Source: Paulinella micropora
Lineage: Eukaryota; Cercozoa; Imbricatea; Euglyphida
DNA: 25,929 nucleotides
Direction: 5' to 3'
Assembly (NCBI GenBank): GCA_009731375.1
Contig: BJOX01000022.1
Location: forward strand, 1,421,209-1,447,137
Both the position numbers and the translations under genes were made by a program. Shown here piece by piece: positions 1-18,666 of the stretch (positions are counted from its first letter, which is position 1; each line of letters begins with the position of its first letter). The notes below the pieces were generated by a model, which was given only the letters and a program-made list of their open reading frames with translations, was not told where the DNA came from and searched no databases.

Positions 1-119
1 CTTACGGTGCTCAAAACACTTGGACTAACGGCTTCCTTTTCTTTCTCTTCTTCCTTATCCTCCCCACTCTCCATTCCTAGATTGCCTTTTTCTTCAACGT
101 CCTTCCTCCTCTTCTTTTT

Positions 120-233
120 TCCAGAACACAGTCTACCCGTGATTCCCATCCCGGACACATGCACAGTACACAAATTACTGTTTGATGTGAAACTGCGTTC
201 CTTTGCAAGGACTACATTCCTTTGCGACATCTC

Positions 234-236
<3 letters not shown>
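120..236 (+). repeat. About 115-bp interspersed unit with (CTAT)n tail, copy 1 of 3
   Basis: The unit runs from CCAGAACACAGTCTACC to a CTCAT end and leads straight into (CTAT)n. Near copies lie at 2938-3052 and 3166-3267. One frame is open throughout (contains VIPIPDTCTVHKLL), and differences at the two Leu codons are synonymous, so the unit may derive from an exon. Confidence 0.7.
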
Positions 237-282
<46 letters not shown>

Positions 283-319
283 CCTACCTACCTACCTATC
301 TACCTACCTATCTATCTAC

Positions 320-350
<31 letters not shown>

Positions 351-450
351 CCTACCTACCTACCTACCCACCTATCTACCTGCCTGCCTACCTACCTACC
401 TACCTATGTACCTGCCTACCTAGCTACCTGCCTACCTAGCTACCTGCCTG
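231..450. repeat. (CTAT/CTAC)n microsatellite
   Basis: Imperfect tetranucleotide array grading from CTAT to CTAC and CTGC units. It forms the pyrimidine-rich stretch before the acceptor at 514-516. Confidence 0.95.
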
Positions 451-516
451 CCTGGTTGTGGTTGCAGGTTGACTACCCGCCTACCTACCTACCTGCCTGC
501 CTGGTTGTGGTTGCAG

Positions 517-568
517 CTTGACTCCCGAGCAGACGCACCGACTGCGCAAAGCAGAGAAGAAAGCCTCC
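517..568 (+). CDS. Candidate upstream exon (LTPEQTHRLRKAEKKAS)
   Basis: A 52-base non-repetitive block preceded by a TTGCAG acceptor and followed by GTAACG, open in one frame (1 base plus 17 codons). It may belong to the same transcript as the LCCL gene downstream, but the junction is not resolved. Its 5' edge (GGTTGTGGTTGCAG then a TTGAC-like start) is copied at 459-477, and its 3' edge plus donor is copied at 711-738 and 942-969. Confidence 0.4.
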
Positions 569-589
569 GTAACGCGCTCCTCACAGCTG

Positions 590-1000
590 CACACATACAT
601 ACACACATACATGCTCACATACATACATACATACAGACAGACATACATACATACATACATACGTACGTACGTACGTACATACTCCACTGTGCATGTATGT
701 AAGTATGTGTGCGCAAAGCAGAGAAGCGCGCCTCGGTACAATACCACAGCTGCAGACATACATACGCACGTACACACACACACACATACACACATACATA
801 CATACATACATACATACATACATACATACATACATACACACATACATACATACATACATACATACATACATACATACATGCATACATACATACGTACGTA
901 CATACTCCACTGTGCATGTATGTATGTATACATGTATGTGTGCGCACAGCAGAGAAGCGCGCCTGGGTACAGCATACCACAGCTGCAGACATACAGGATG
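590..1000. repeat. (CATA)n arrays with three copies of a GCGCAAAGCAGAGAAG unit
   Basis: Two (CATA)n/(CGTA)n arrays (about 590-690 and 765-905). The interspersed unit, with sequence through CACAGCTGCAGACATAC, appears at 711-765 and 942-995, with a related version at 544-595. The spacing gives a higher-order repeat of roughly 200 bp. The units copy the 3' edge and donor of the candidate exon at 517-568. Confidence 0.85.
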
Positions 1001-1170
1001 CATACTAGCGCGATGTGCTCTATGCGCGCGTGGGTTTGTGTGTGTATGTGTGTTTGCATGGCTGTGGGAAGCGAAGTTCCTCCAAGCTTCCTGTAGCGTA
1101 TGCTTGTGTCAGGAGGGGGAGAAGTCTGACAGCTTTCCCGTAGCGTGTGCTTTGTGGTAGCAGGGGAGAA

Positions 1171-1550
1171 CGCTGATGCAAGTCGCTTACACATCTCACT
1201 CATCGAAGTCGCTTACACATCTCACTAATGTCTGATCGAAGTCGCTTACACATCTCACTCATGTGGTGCTTGGTCTGTCATGTTCATGGCGACATCATGT
1301 GTTGCTTGGTCTGTCATGTTGATGGTAACACATCTCTCACTCAATGTCTTGCTTGGTCTGTCATGTTCATGCCGCCTACACATCTCTCACTCAATGTAAC
1401 GTGCTTGTTCATGCGCTTACACTCTCACTCAATGTGACGTGCTTGTTCATGCGCTTACACATCTCTCACTCAATATGACGTGCTTGGTCTGTCATGTTGA
1501 TGCTGCTGACACATCTCACTCAGCTTGGTCTGTCATGTTGATGCTGACAC
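1171..1550 (+). repeat. Degenerate tandem repeats (GCTTACACATCTCACTC / GCTTGGTCTGTCATGTT)
   Basis: Two short motifs alternate many times with irregular spacing. I see no convincing gene; the array ends at the candidate exon at 1555. Confidence 0.75.
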
Positions 1551-1721
1551 ACAGAAGCGCATGGACTTCGGACACGTCAAGGAACTTCACTGCAGCTATA
1601 GTACATCTCACACCTCTTCTCCTCTTCTCTCCTTGCTCTCTTCATTCCAGCTATCATATATCGCCCGCCCTTTCCTCTCCTCTTTCTCTCCTTCCTCTCT
1701 TCATTCCAGCTATCATATATC
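1484..1721 (+). repeat. 238-bp direct duplicate, left copy
   Basis: Matches 1792-2029 without visible difference (offset 308). Both copies end at a poly-C run. Contains an internal tandem repeat ending CATTCCAGCTATCATATATC. Confidence 0.9.
1555..1600 (+). CDS. Candidate exon, duplicated at 1863-1908
   Basis: The block follows CACACAG and is open with a non-repetitive peptide (KRMDFGHVKELHCSY). A possible donor is GTACAT. The phase at the 5' side fits the candidate exon ending at 568, but the 3' phase does not fit the exon at 2708, so an intervening exon or a wrong donor is likely. The identical copy at 1863-1908 lies across a 10-base gap and may be an assembly duplicate. Confidence 0.3.
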
Positions 1722-1722
1722 G

Positions 1723-1781
<59 letters not shown>

Positions 1782-1791
1782 NNNNNNNNNN
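1782..1791. other. Assembly gap (10 N) after poly-C
   Basis: Ten undetermined bases follow a run of about 57 C (1723-1781). The fixed size suggests an arbitrary gap length. Confidence 0.98.
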
Positions 1792-2029
1792 TTGGTCTGT
1801 CATGTTGATGCTGCTGACACATCTCACTCAGCTTGGTCTGTCATGTTGATGCTGACACACAGAAGCGCATGGACTTCGGACACGTCAAGGAACTTCACTG
1901 CAGCTATAGTACATCTCACACCTCTTCTCCTCTTCTCTCCTTGCTCTCTTCATTCCAGCTATCATATATCGCCCGCCCTTTCCTCTCCTCTTTCTCTCCT
2001 TCCTCTCTTCATTCCAGCTATCATATATC
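1792..2029 (+). repeat. 238-bp direct duplicate, right copy
   Basis: Second copy, starting immediately after the 10-base gap. Identity to 1484-1721 on both sides of a poly-C run suggests either a true tandem duplication or a misjoined assembly. Confidence 0.9.
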
Positions 2030-2096
2030 CCCCCCCCCCCCCCCCCCCCCCTTGCCTCTCCTCTTTCTCTCATCCCTCTCTTCATCGCAGCTAACG

Positions 2097-2227
2097 TATG
2101 TGTATGTATGTATGTATGTATGTATGTATGTATGTATGTATGTATGTATGCATGCATGCATGCATGCATGCATGTATGCGTGCATGTGCACGTACGTATT
2201 ATGTATGTATGTATGTATGTATTTATT

Positions 2228-2261
<34 letters not shown>

Positions 2262-2440
2262 TGTATGTATTTATATATGTATGTATGTACGTACGTATGT
2301 ATGTATGTATGTATGTATGTATGTATGTATGTATGTATGTATGTATGCATGCATGTATGTATGCATGCATGCATGCATGCATGTGTATATTATGTATGTA
2401 TGCATGTATGCATGTTTTCATATTTATGTGTGTCTGTATG
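2097..2440. repeat. (TATG)n microsatellite with TGCA variants
   Basis: Long imperfect TATG array with CATG/TGCA interruptions. All six-frame open frames over it are low-complexity and not genes. Confidence 0.95.
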
Positions 2441-2449
2441 TAGGCTGTG

Positions 2450-2700
2450 GAGGTCTTGTATTGGCAGTGTTATATACTTGCATGCATCTATGCATGTATG
2501 TTTCCTTCATAGTCGTATCTGTATATATGTATGCACGCATGTGTGTGTGTGTCGTTGTTTTGTGGCTACTGTAAGTCTTACCTTGGCAGTGTTTCCTTCG
2601 TAGGTATATGTATGTTTCCTTCGTAGTTGTGTGCATGTATGTTTCCTTCGTAGTTGTATATGTATGTACGCATGTGTGTGTGGTTAGTGGAAGTGTTACC
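2450..2700 (+). repeat. Repeated TTGGCAGTGTT / GTTTCCTTCGTAG units
   Basis: The motif TTGGCAGTGTT occurs near 2461, 2583 and 2701, and GTTTCCTTCGTAG several times between. The last TTGGCAG is the acceptor of the exon at 2708, so these look like copies of an intron end. Confidence 0.6.
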
Positions 2701-2707
2701 TTGGCAG

Positions 2708-11313
<8,606 letters not shown>

Positions 11314-12152
11314 CAGGCCTTCTGACCCGAAGACTCACTCTTTTGCTCCTGTCGACTGCTCGAACACTATCGAGCTTCTGCCCCTGTACAGCCACAACGC
11401 TCTACGCAGTGGTGTCGAAGCACAGCAGAGAGGACTTCCCTTCTGCTGTATCACTCATGGGTGTGACATCGACTAACAGATAAAGAGACGACATAGGTTC
11501 TGAAAGCTCTGTTCCGGCTGCCATTTTCCCACTGATACACATGGATGACTCTGACACATACCCATCACTGAGAGCTGCAACTTTTCCTGGAAAAGTATCG
11601 GAGACCATTACTATTGCAAGTGGTGTCACCTTCGAAGCTTTGCCGTTTGATTCTTATTCTCAACTTCCTCGTTACTCTTGCATCCTTTCTTCGCTCTGAA
11701 GAAATTTGAATTTCTTCAGCGTAAGCCTTCATCCCTCCAACTTTCCCCTTCCAACAGACTTTTTTTAACCTCTTGTGGCAACTAATATTATGAGTGAATG
11801 TTAAGCGTATCAAGCCACTTACACCTCCAGAATATCATGGCACTTCTTTTACTGTGTCTTTCTTAGAGACAGCTACAGCATTCTAAAAACCTGCTGTGGG
11901 GCATGCTTTGTAGGCTTGAAGCCTACATGCAGCGCTGTGTAAGCTAGGCTACTTATTGTGAGCTCAAACCCTGCTTGGAGCTTAGGCAGTCTCTACCAAA
12001 CATTCCCGTTTCATGTCCCCCTTTCTCTTTCTATTTAAAGTCAATTCCCTGGAAAATCATCCTAAAACTTCCTTCTCAACGGTGTTCACTTATTAAAACA
12101 TCGCACAATCCTGTTCTTCCTCTTCCCTTCCCCCCCCCCCTTTTTTTTTCTT

Positions 12153-12183
<31 letters not shown>

Positions 12184-12688
12184 GCTGTTTCAAAACTTGA
12201 AAATTTAATATCATCTTCCTTGCATTGTCACGGTGCTGAGCCTCGGAGTCGTTTCTCCAGTGCCATCCGAGCCAGTGATAATCGTGATCAGTGGTTATTG
12301 CGACGAGTGATTGGCGGTCATCGAGTCTCAGATCAGTGTTCATCGTGATCAGTAACTTCAGTCAGGCTTTATTATCTCCAGGCTTATATCCGGTCCGGAC
12401 TTTGTACTTAGTCAAGTTCTGTTACTAGTAAGTTGTTCAACCTACTAGTGAGTTACATTAATATATTAAATAACTATTCACGCCGTAACAGGCCGCAAGA
12501 GAGTCAACGCAAACAACGGTGATGTGGGGTGCACGTCGGAAGAAACTTTAAGCACAGGTGACAACACACCCAACTTGAACACAGTCGATTTAGCGTTGAC
12601 TTGAAGGGGTCTGAAAAAAGAGGTACCTGAATTACTCTTCCCACTCATCTCTACGCGTGGCAAGTATTCTCTATTAAACAATGTTTGC

Positions 12689-12691
<3 letters not shown>

Positions 12692-12729
<38 letters not shown>
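12692..12729. repeat. Poly-A run (38 A)
   Basis: An uninterrupted A run in otherwise mixed sequence. It could be the tail of a retroposed plus-strand sequence or an unresolved homopolymer. Confidence 0.8.
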
Positions 12730-12730
<1 letters not shown>

Positions 12731-13541
12731 GATTTGTGTGAAACTGTAAGTCTTCACTTGAACTGCCGTGACTACTTGAACCCCCTGCGAGGAAATAACC
12801 AACCGGCATTCACGGAGGCTTGAATACACACACTGCTCAGGCCCGGGTTGTATCCAAACTCACACGATCGGTGGTATTACCTAACAGAATCTGACACTTA
12901 TTACTTAGTCAAATTCGATGGCCGACTTTGACACTTGATATTATACACAGTAATATTACCACCGTGATGCGGCCAGTCCCCGGCCGCATTCAATTAACCA
13001 TCTTTTCAGTAAGTATTAATCGCTGATGATACTATTAGAGGCTCAGTACGGTGCCATTGCAAATCCAGCCGTTTAAGCTTTCTTTCACACAATCACTCTT
13101 TCAAGTCATTAAAAACTTGCCACTCGTAGGCCCCGATGAGTTGACCGGGACGAGTCCTGATCCGAACGAACGGGTGCCCGCCTGCTGCTGATCAACCGGT
13201 TACTCGACAACGTCCGCCGGCTGAGCCACTGACAAAGAATATTTCAATCAAATGGGGGCACAGTGAGGGCCTTGATACTTGATGTTGAATCAATTTGTTC
13301 AATCACTATGCACTATCTAGCATACAAAATATAGTGGGGTATAGTACGGTGTGGATAGAATACATATGATATCGGTGCGGATACATATACACTGGAAGCA
13401 GGATTACTAAACTGGAACACGGATGGTAAACTTGCTTGAAATCGTCCCTCAGCCTTTCATTGAAAGTGAAATCTGCTGCGAAGCGTGGCATGCCTGGGGC
13501 CAGGAGCGTGAGAGTAGAATCTTTGCGGCAAGAACAAAAGG

Positions 13542-13640
13542 GGAGGTGCGAGCTAGGTTCAAGAGTGTGATGTTGCGTCACAAGCTGCGAGGAGGTGCGA
13601 GCTAGGTTTAAAGAGTGTGATGATGCGTCACAAGCTGCGA
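13542..13640 (+). repeat. 49-bp tandem duplication
   Basis: GGAGGTGCGAGCTAGGTT...TGCGTCACAAGCTGCGA occurs twice in direct succession with a few changes. Confidence 0.9.
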
Positions 13641-13783
13641 GTCTTATCCACTGGCGCTATTTTTGGCTGCTGAGTCAGCCTCCGTGGTAGTTATGACGAT
13701 TAAACTCAATGAAAACTGGAGTTGAAATCATGGAAAGCGCGGTTGAAGCTTTGAGCCACGCTTTGCGGCAATCATGTGGACCC

Positions 13784-14683
<900 letters not shown>

Positions 14684-14906
14684 TGCAAGAGAGACGCTGG
14701 TGCTTGCAAGACTTTAATGTGGGAAAAGATTTCCGCGGCGCTAGCGGGGAGAAAGGATACAGACAGTTTGGAGCCTCCCTGTGCCTCGGCCGACAGAGAA
14801 TAAAACCAGCGTGAGGGTGCCTCCTTGGAGCCAAGGAAAATCAAGTTCCGATCCGATTGGTCGCAGGCAGAGGAATCTGGCTGACCGATTTGCACTTTGG
14901 CCGGGT

Positions 14907-15187
14907 TCAGCGAGGACAGCTTTCTTTCTGCTTCCATGGCAGATGCCAAGGCCGCTGCTTTGTGTGCCTTTTCAGGTGATTAACCGTCCACAAGATGATA
15001 TCACCAACCTTCTTGGGCGAAAGCGTGGATTTTTCCACAAGTCGGGTTACGTCACGGGAAGGGGCTCCGAAGACCAGTTGTGGAGACCACGTCGAGGAGG
15101 AGATGCCCCTCTTGCGGAACTGGACACCTGGCACACCTAAATAAATGAATAAGAAAGTAAGTAAATAAATGGAACTTGATCTTGTTG

Positions 15188-15264
<77 letters not shown>

Positions 15265-15365
15265 GTTGTTGTTGTTGTTGTTGTTGTTATTGTTGCTATT
15301 ATTGTTGTTGTTCATGTTGTTGTTGTTGCTATAGTTGCTGCTGCTGATGCTGTTGCTATTGTTGT

Positions 15366-15397
<32 letters not shown>

Positions 15398-15466
15398 TTG
15401 TTGTTGTTGTTGTTCTTGTTGTTATTGTTATGTTATTGTTATTGTTATTGTTATTGATGTTGTTGA

Positions 15467-15517
<51 letters not shown>

Positions 15518-15917
15518 GCATACCGACTTGCGCTTCGGAGTGTACGTGCCCGACCCGAATGCCAAGCTTCTGAGCTTCGCATGCAAGCTTGTGTAGCATC
15601 TTTGTCTGTTGGAGTCCTCCCAGATGTGTTTCGATGATCCACACTTCAGTTGAACGCATCACTACTTGTTCGAACTCTGAGTCCCCTCCAAAAGAGTAAG
15701 AGAAACATCCCTGGATGGATTCATCTTCTCTGTGCTCAACTCCTGGAACATCTCCAGGTTGGGAGGCCCAAGGAGAAGCAAGAACTAGCGCCAAGACCAG
15801 TCCACAGAAGATCCTGCAGCGGAACAAACACATCGTACATATCGTGCATGACACAACAACAAGATAGACTAGAGCCAATGAAAATCCAGACCAGAAATCA
15901 TCGCGGTCTGACCTCAA
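14907..15917 (-). CDS. Candidate two-exon secreted protein of unknown function
   Basis: Exon 15524-15917 starts with ATG and has a signal-like hydrophobic stretch (FCGLVLALVLASPWA), then a Cys-containing region (GCFSYSFGG; LACEAQKLGIRVG). A GTATGC donor at 15523 and a TTTAG acceptor at 15138-15137 bound an intron made of (AAC)n/(AAT)n. The phases agree (1 to 2 bases), continuing to a stop at 14907. The region around 14907-14949 overlaps a possible 5' exon of the RING gene, so one of the two models is wrong there. I recognise no domain with confidence; a WSC-like module is only a weak impression. Confidence 0.35.
15185..15517. repeat. (TTA)n/(TTG)n/(TGC)n array
   Basis: Trinucleotide arrays inside the intron proposed for the neighbouring minus-strand gene. 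Confidence 0.95.
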
Positions 15918-15959
15918 GGCTCAATGGCTACTCAAAGCTTTCGTATCATTTGAATTTTC

Positions 15960-16204
15960 GTTGAGTTAAGTGCAAGTGTATAGAAACCTAGATCGAAAGG
16001 GGCCCTCCAGATGGTTTCCTTAGTAGTATAGGGTGCCACTTGGGCACACTTTTTCGATGCATTTGAATCACACAAACCACACAAGGAGCCGTTATTCATT
16101 ATTTCTGCTTACTATTGATTATTCAATATAGTAAGCAAAAAGCAATAAATACTGCTACATTAAATAATTATTATTTAAGGAAATAAAATAAAGACACATA
16201 TAGG
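15960..16204. other. Host-element junction zone
   Basis: Microsatellites stop and the sequence turns AT-rich with compact genes. A GTGCCACTTGGGCAC short palindrome lies at about 16034-16048. The element terminus (TIR) and target duplication are probably within this stretch, but the matching right end is outside the window, so neither can be fixed. Confidence 0.45.
16107..16136. promoter_or_regulatory. Hairpin near the left end of the element
   Basis: GCTTACTATTGA pairs with TCAATATAGTAAGC (12 pairs, 2-base bulge, TTAT loop). It lies 69 bases before the first viral gene. It could be a terminal/recombination structure or a transcription signal; function is unknown. Confidence 0.5.
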
Positions 16205-16594
16205 ATGACTAACGAAGACACGCTGAGATTTAGAATGTCTAGAGGTTGTGTAATGGTAAAGAATAATGAAAAGAGGCCAATGGTAAAAGTTCAATGGAGA
16301 GAAGGAGGAAAGGTTATGTGTAAGAGTTTCTGTATTGGAAAGAATAAATCAAAAGAACAAGCATTGGAAGAAGCAAAGAAATATCACGAGGAAAATATAA
16401 TACCTAAATACGAGGAATGGAAAATTAATTACGATACAGAAACAAAAGCAATCAAAAAAGAAAAGAAGAAAATTTGGAAGCATAAAGATTTTAAGTGTGG
16501 ATGTGGTGCTGAAATACATAATGGAAACAAAGCTCGACATATTAAATCACTCAAGCATCAAATTGGACTCTCGCCTTCCGTTCTCTCTTACTAG
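16205..16594 (+). CDS. Small DNA-binding protein: AP2-like domain plus zinc finger
   Basis: 129 aa. Residues 14-62 follow the AP2/integrase-type DNA-binding pattern (three short strands then helix QALEEAKKYH). Residues 98-118 form a C-x-C...H-x5-H finger (KCGCGAEI, NKARHIKSLKH) of a type I associate with PLVs and large DNA viruses. It is the first gene of the element, convergent with the integrase (33-base gap). I infer a viral regulator or DNA-binding partner of integration. The domain call is by pattern only. Confidence 0.75.
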   Translation: MTNEDTLRFRMSRGCVMVKNNEKRPMVKVQWREGGKVMCKSFCIGKNKSKEQALEEAKKYHEENIIPKYEEWKINYDTETKAIKKEKKKIWKHKDFKCGCGAEIHNGNKARHIKSLKHQIGLSPSVLSY

Positions 16595-16627
16595 TTCTGA
16601 CATTCTCAGGTTTTACATCCAATGATT

Positions 16628-17545
16628 TTAATAAATTAATATTTTTTTCTCTTTTGTAATTTGTTTAACTTTGTCCGATAACTGCTCCTTCGGTTCAGTT
16701 TCTTCATGGTGCTCTTCAATATTAGTCTTTAATAATTCTGACGGTCGTACTAAGTCCTCTTCAGATAGTATGACTTTGAAGCCCTTACTGCCCTTAACCT
16801 TGAATATAGTTTTACTGAATTGCTTGTCCCCTTTAGAAAAAATAGTTCTTTCTAATTCCTTTCTTACTCTTGTACCCTTAGGGAATTCATTAATTAAAGG
16901 ATTTCGGTATATTTCCTGAGTGTTCTTTTCGGTTCCTTCAAAAACATTAATCGGAACTGCTTTAATTGTTGTATGATATGTTTTATTATAAGCATCAACA
17001 ACCTCATGAATAATAGGAACCCATTGAAAATTTTCATTAAATTCCCATATTAAGTTTAATTCATTTCGTATTGTTCTAATAAACCTATCAATTATACCCA
17101 TTGTTCTGTGATCGCCTACTTGGACAGTTCTATGTTCAATATTATTTTGTCTGAAATATTCAGCCACTTGACCCTTAAACTCACCACCATTATCTGAAGT
17201 AATTCTTTCAGGAACTTTTTTTGTAAATATTTTTTTTAATCCTTCCAGAACATAACCAGTTGTTTTATTTTTGACTGGCTCAATCCAGCCACGACGACTA
17301 TATACATCAATAGCAACTAAGCCGAAATTATAGTTAGCATTTCCTTTCTTAGTAGCCACCTTTGACATGTCCATTAAGTCAATAAATACTTGGCTCAGTG
17401 GTTTTGCTTCTGGTGAGGTTATCGTGTTCCATATCTTAGAGTGCTTTGATTGAAAATATATTTCTGCCACTTCTTCAAGTTTTTCTTTCCGTTCTGTCTG
17501 CTCAGGAGTTTCTTCTTGTTGTTGCGGGCTATGTTTATAGTCCAT
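16628..17545 (-). CDS. rve-family (retroviral-type) integrase
   Basis: 305 aa. The DDE-type core has D56 (VFIDLMD), D118 (ITSDNGGEFKG) and, at the third position, D153 in GIIDRFIRTIR where Glu is usual. A C-terminal SH3-like region follows (GTRVRKELE, FSKTIFKVKG, VRPSELL). No HHCC zinc domain is visible at the N-terminus. This family inserts polintons, many PLVs and the virophage mavirus into host DNA. Position near the element edge fits that role. The next upstream frame on the same strand is in phase and separated only by one stop codon plus six codons. Confidence 0.93.
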   Translation of the reverse strand: MDYKHSPQQQEETPEQTERKEKLEEVAEIYFQSKHSKIWNTITSPEAKPLSQVFIDLMDMSKVATKKGNANYNFGLVAIDVYSRRGWIEPVKNKTTGYVLEGLKKIFTKKVPERITSDNGGEFKGQVAEYFRQNNIEHRTVQVGDHRTMGIIDRFIRTIRNELNLIWEFNENFQWVPIIHEVVDAYNKTYHTTIKAVPINVFEGTEKNTQEIYRNPLINEFPKGTRVRKELERTIFSKGDKQFSKTIFKVKGSKGFKVILSEEDLVRPSELLKTNIEEHHEETEPKEQLSDKVKQITKEKKILIY

Positions 17546-17563
17546 CGATATATCATTAAAATT

Positions 17564-18082
17564 TTAAGAAACAATTTTCAATATCATTATTTTTTCTTTC
17601 TTGCTTGGTTTTTCTGATTGATTATAAACATTAACTGATATGTTTGACTTTTTACCATTTCCTTTTTTAGATTTAGGCTTCGGCTCTTCTTCTTCGCTTT
17701 CTTCACTTTCACTTTCGCTCACATCAGGTTCAGGCTCAGGCACAGACTTTTTGCTTACTTTCTTCTTTGCTTCCGCTTTCTTTCTTCTTATTTTCATCTT
17801 AGCCATCTTTTCAGCAATGATATCAGTAAAATCACATTCTTCATCGCTATCACTGCTTTCTTCTGGTGTATCATCTTGGTCTTTTCCATTAATGATATCA
17901 TTAGCAACACCCATTTCAGCCATGCGGTTTATCTTTTCCTCCATCTCTTCATCATCGCCTACATAAGCCTTTCTACACTTTGCTAATTTCTCTTTTGCTA
18001 TTTCTACCTTTTGCTGTTTCTTACTCTTAATACTTTCCACAGCCTTACCCCAGTTCTTACGACTTGCTTCGGGAGACGGCAT
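17564..18082 (-). CDS. Charged low-complexity protein upstream of the integrase
   Basis: 172 aa. Lys-rich N-terminus (VESIKSKKQQKVEIAKEKLAK), an acidic middle (EESSDSDEE), a basic patch (KIRRKKAEAKKK), Glu/Ser-rich and Lys-rich C-terminal parts. It is probably disordered and nucleic-acid or protein binding; no family recognised. Same strand and reading frame as the integrase, 18 bases upstream, so the two are probably co-transcribed or once formed a single frame. The upstream region 18083-18139 is very AT-rich and could hold its promoter before the assembly gap. Confidence 0.7.
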   Translation of the reverse strand: MPSPEASRKNWGKAVESIKSKKQQKVEIAKEKLAKCRKAYVGDDEEMEEKINRMAEMGVANDIINGKDQDDTPEESSDSDEECDFTDIIAEKMAKMKIRRKKAEAKKKVSKKSVPEPEPDVSESESEESEEEEPKPKSKKGNGKKSNISVNVYNQSEKPSKKEKIMILKIVS

Positions 18083-18139
18083 TTATACTAAGATTAATAT
18101 ATTTTAGTATTTTTAAAATTAAATATTTAATTATATAAT

Positions 18140-18665
18140 NNNNNNNNNNNNNNNNNNNNNNNNNNNNNNNNNNNNNNNNNNNNNNNNNNNNNNNNNNNNN
18201 NNNNNNNNNNNNNNNNNNNNNNNNNNNNNNNNNNNNNNNNNNNNNNNNNNNNNNNNNNNNNNNNNNNNNNNNNNNNNNNNNNNNNNNNNNNNNNNNNNNN
18301 NNNNNNNNNNNNNNNNNNNNNNNNNNNNNNNNNNNNNNNNNNNNNNNNNNNNNNNNNNNNNNNNNNNNNNNNNNNNNNNNNNNNNNNNNNNNNNNNNNNN
18401 NNNNNNNNNNNNNNNNNNNNNNNNNNNNNNNNNNNNNNNNNNNNNNNNNNNNNNNNNNNNNNNNNNNNNNNNNNNNNNNNNNNNNNNNNNNNNNNNNNNN
18501 NNNNNNNNNNNNNNNNNNNNNNNNNNNNNNNNNNNNNNNNNNNNNNNNNNNNNNNNNNNNNNNNNNNNNNNNNNNNNNNNNNNNNNNNNNNNNNNNNNNN
18601 NNNNNNNNNNNNNNNNNNNNNNNNNNNNNNNNNNNNNNNNNNNNNNNNNNNNNNNNNNNNNNNNN
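18140..18665. other. Assembly gap (526 N)
   Basis: Undetermined bases between the divergent integrase operon and the fibre gene. The missing 5' end of the fibre gene falls here. Confidence 0.98.
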
Positions 18666-18666
18666 G

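Larger units (their letters stand above)
11314..13783. other. Gene-poor interval, no supported gene
   Basis: Likely begins with the 3' UTR of the LCCL gene. It holds poly-C/poly-T and (GTT)n at 12131-12183, a 38-base poly-A at 12692-12729, and a 49-bp tandem duplication at 13542-13640. Open frames are short and show no domain. Decayed transposon pieces are possible, but I recognise none. Confidence 0.6.

Noticed and set aside
13120-13180. Hammerhead-ribozyme-like CCGATGAG segment
   Set aside because: The conserved CUGAUGA and GAAA cores are not both present, and I could not form the three stems.
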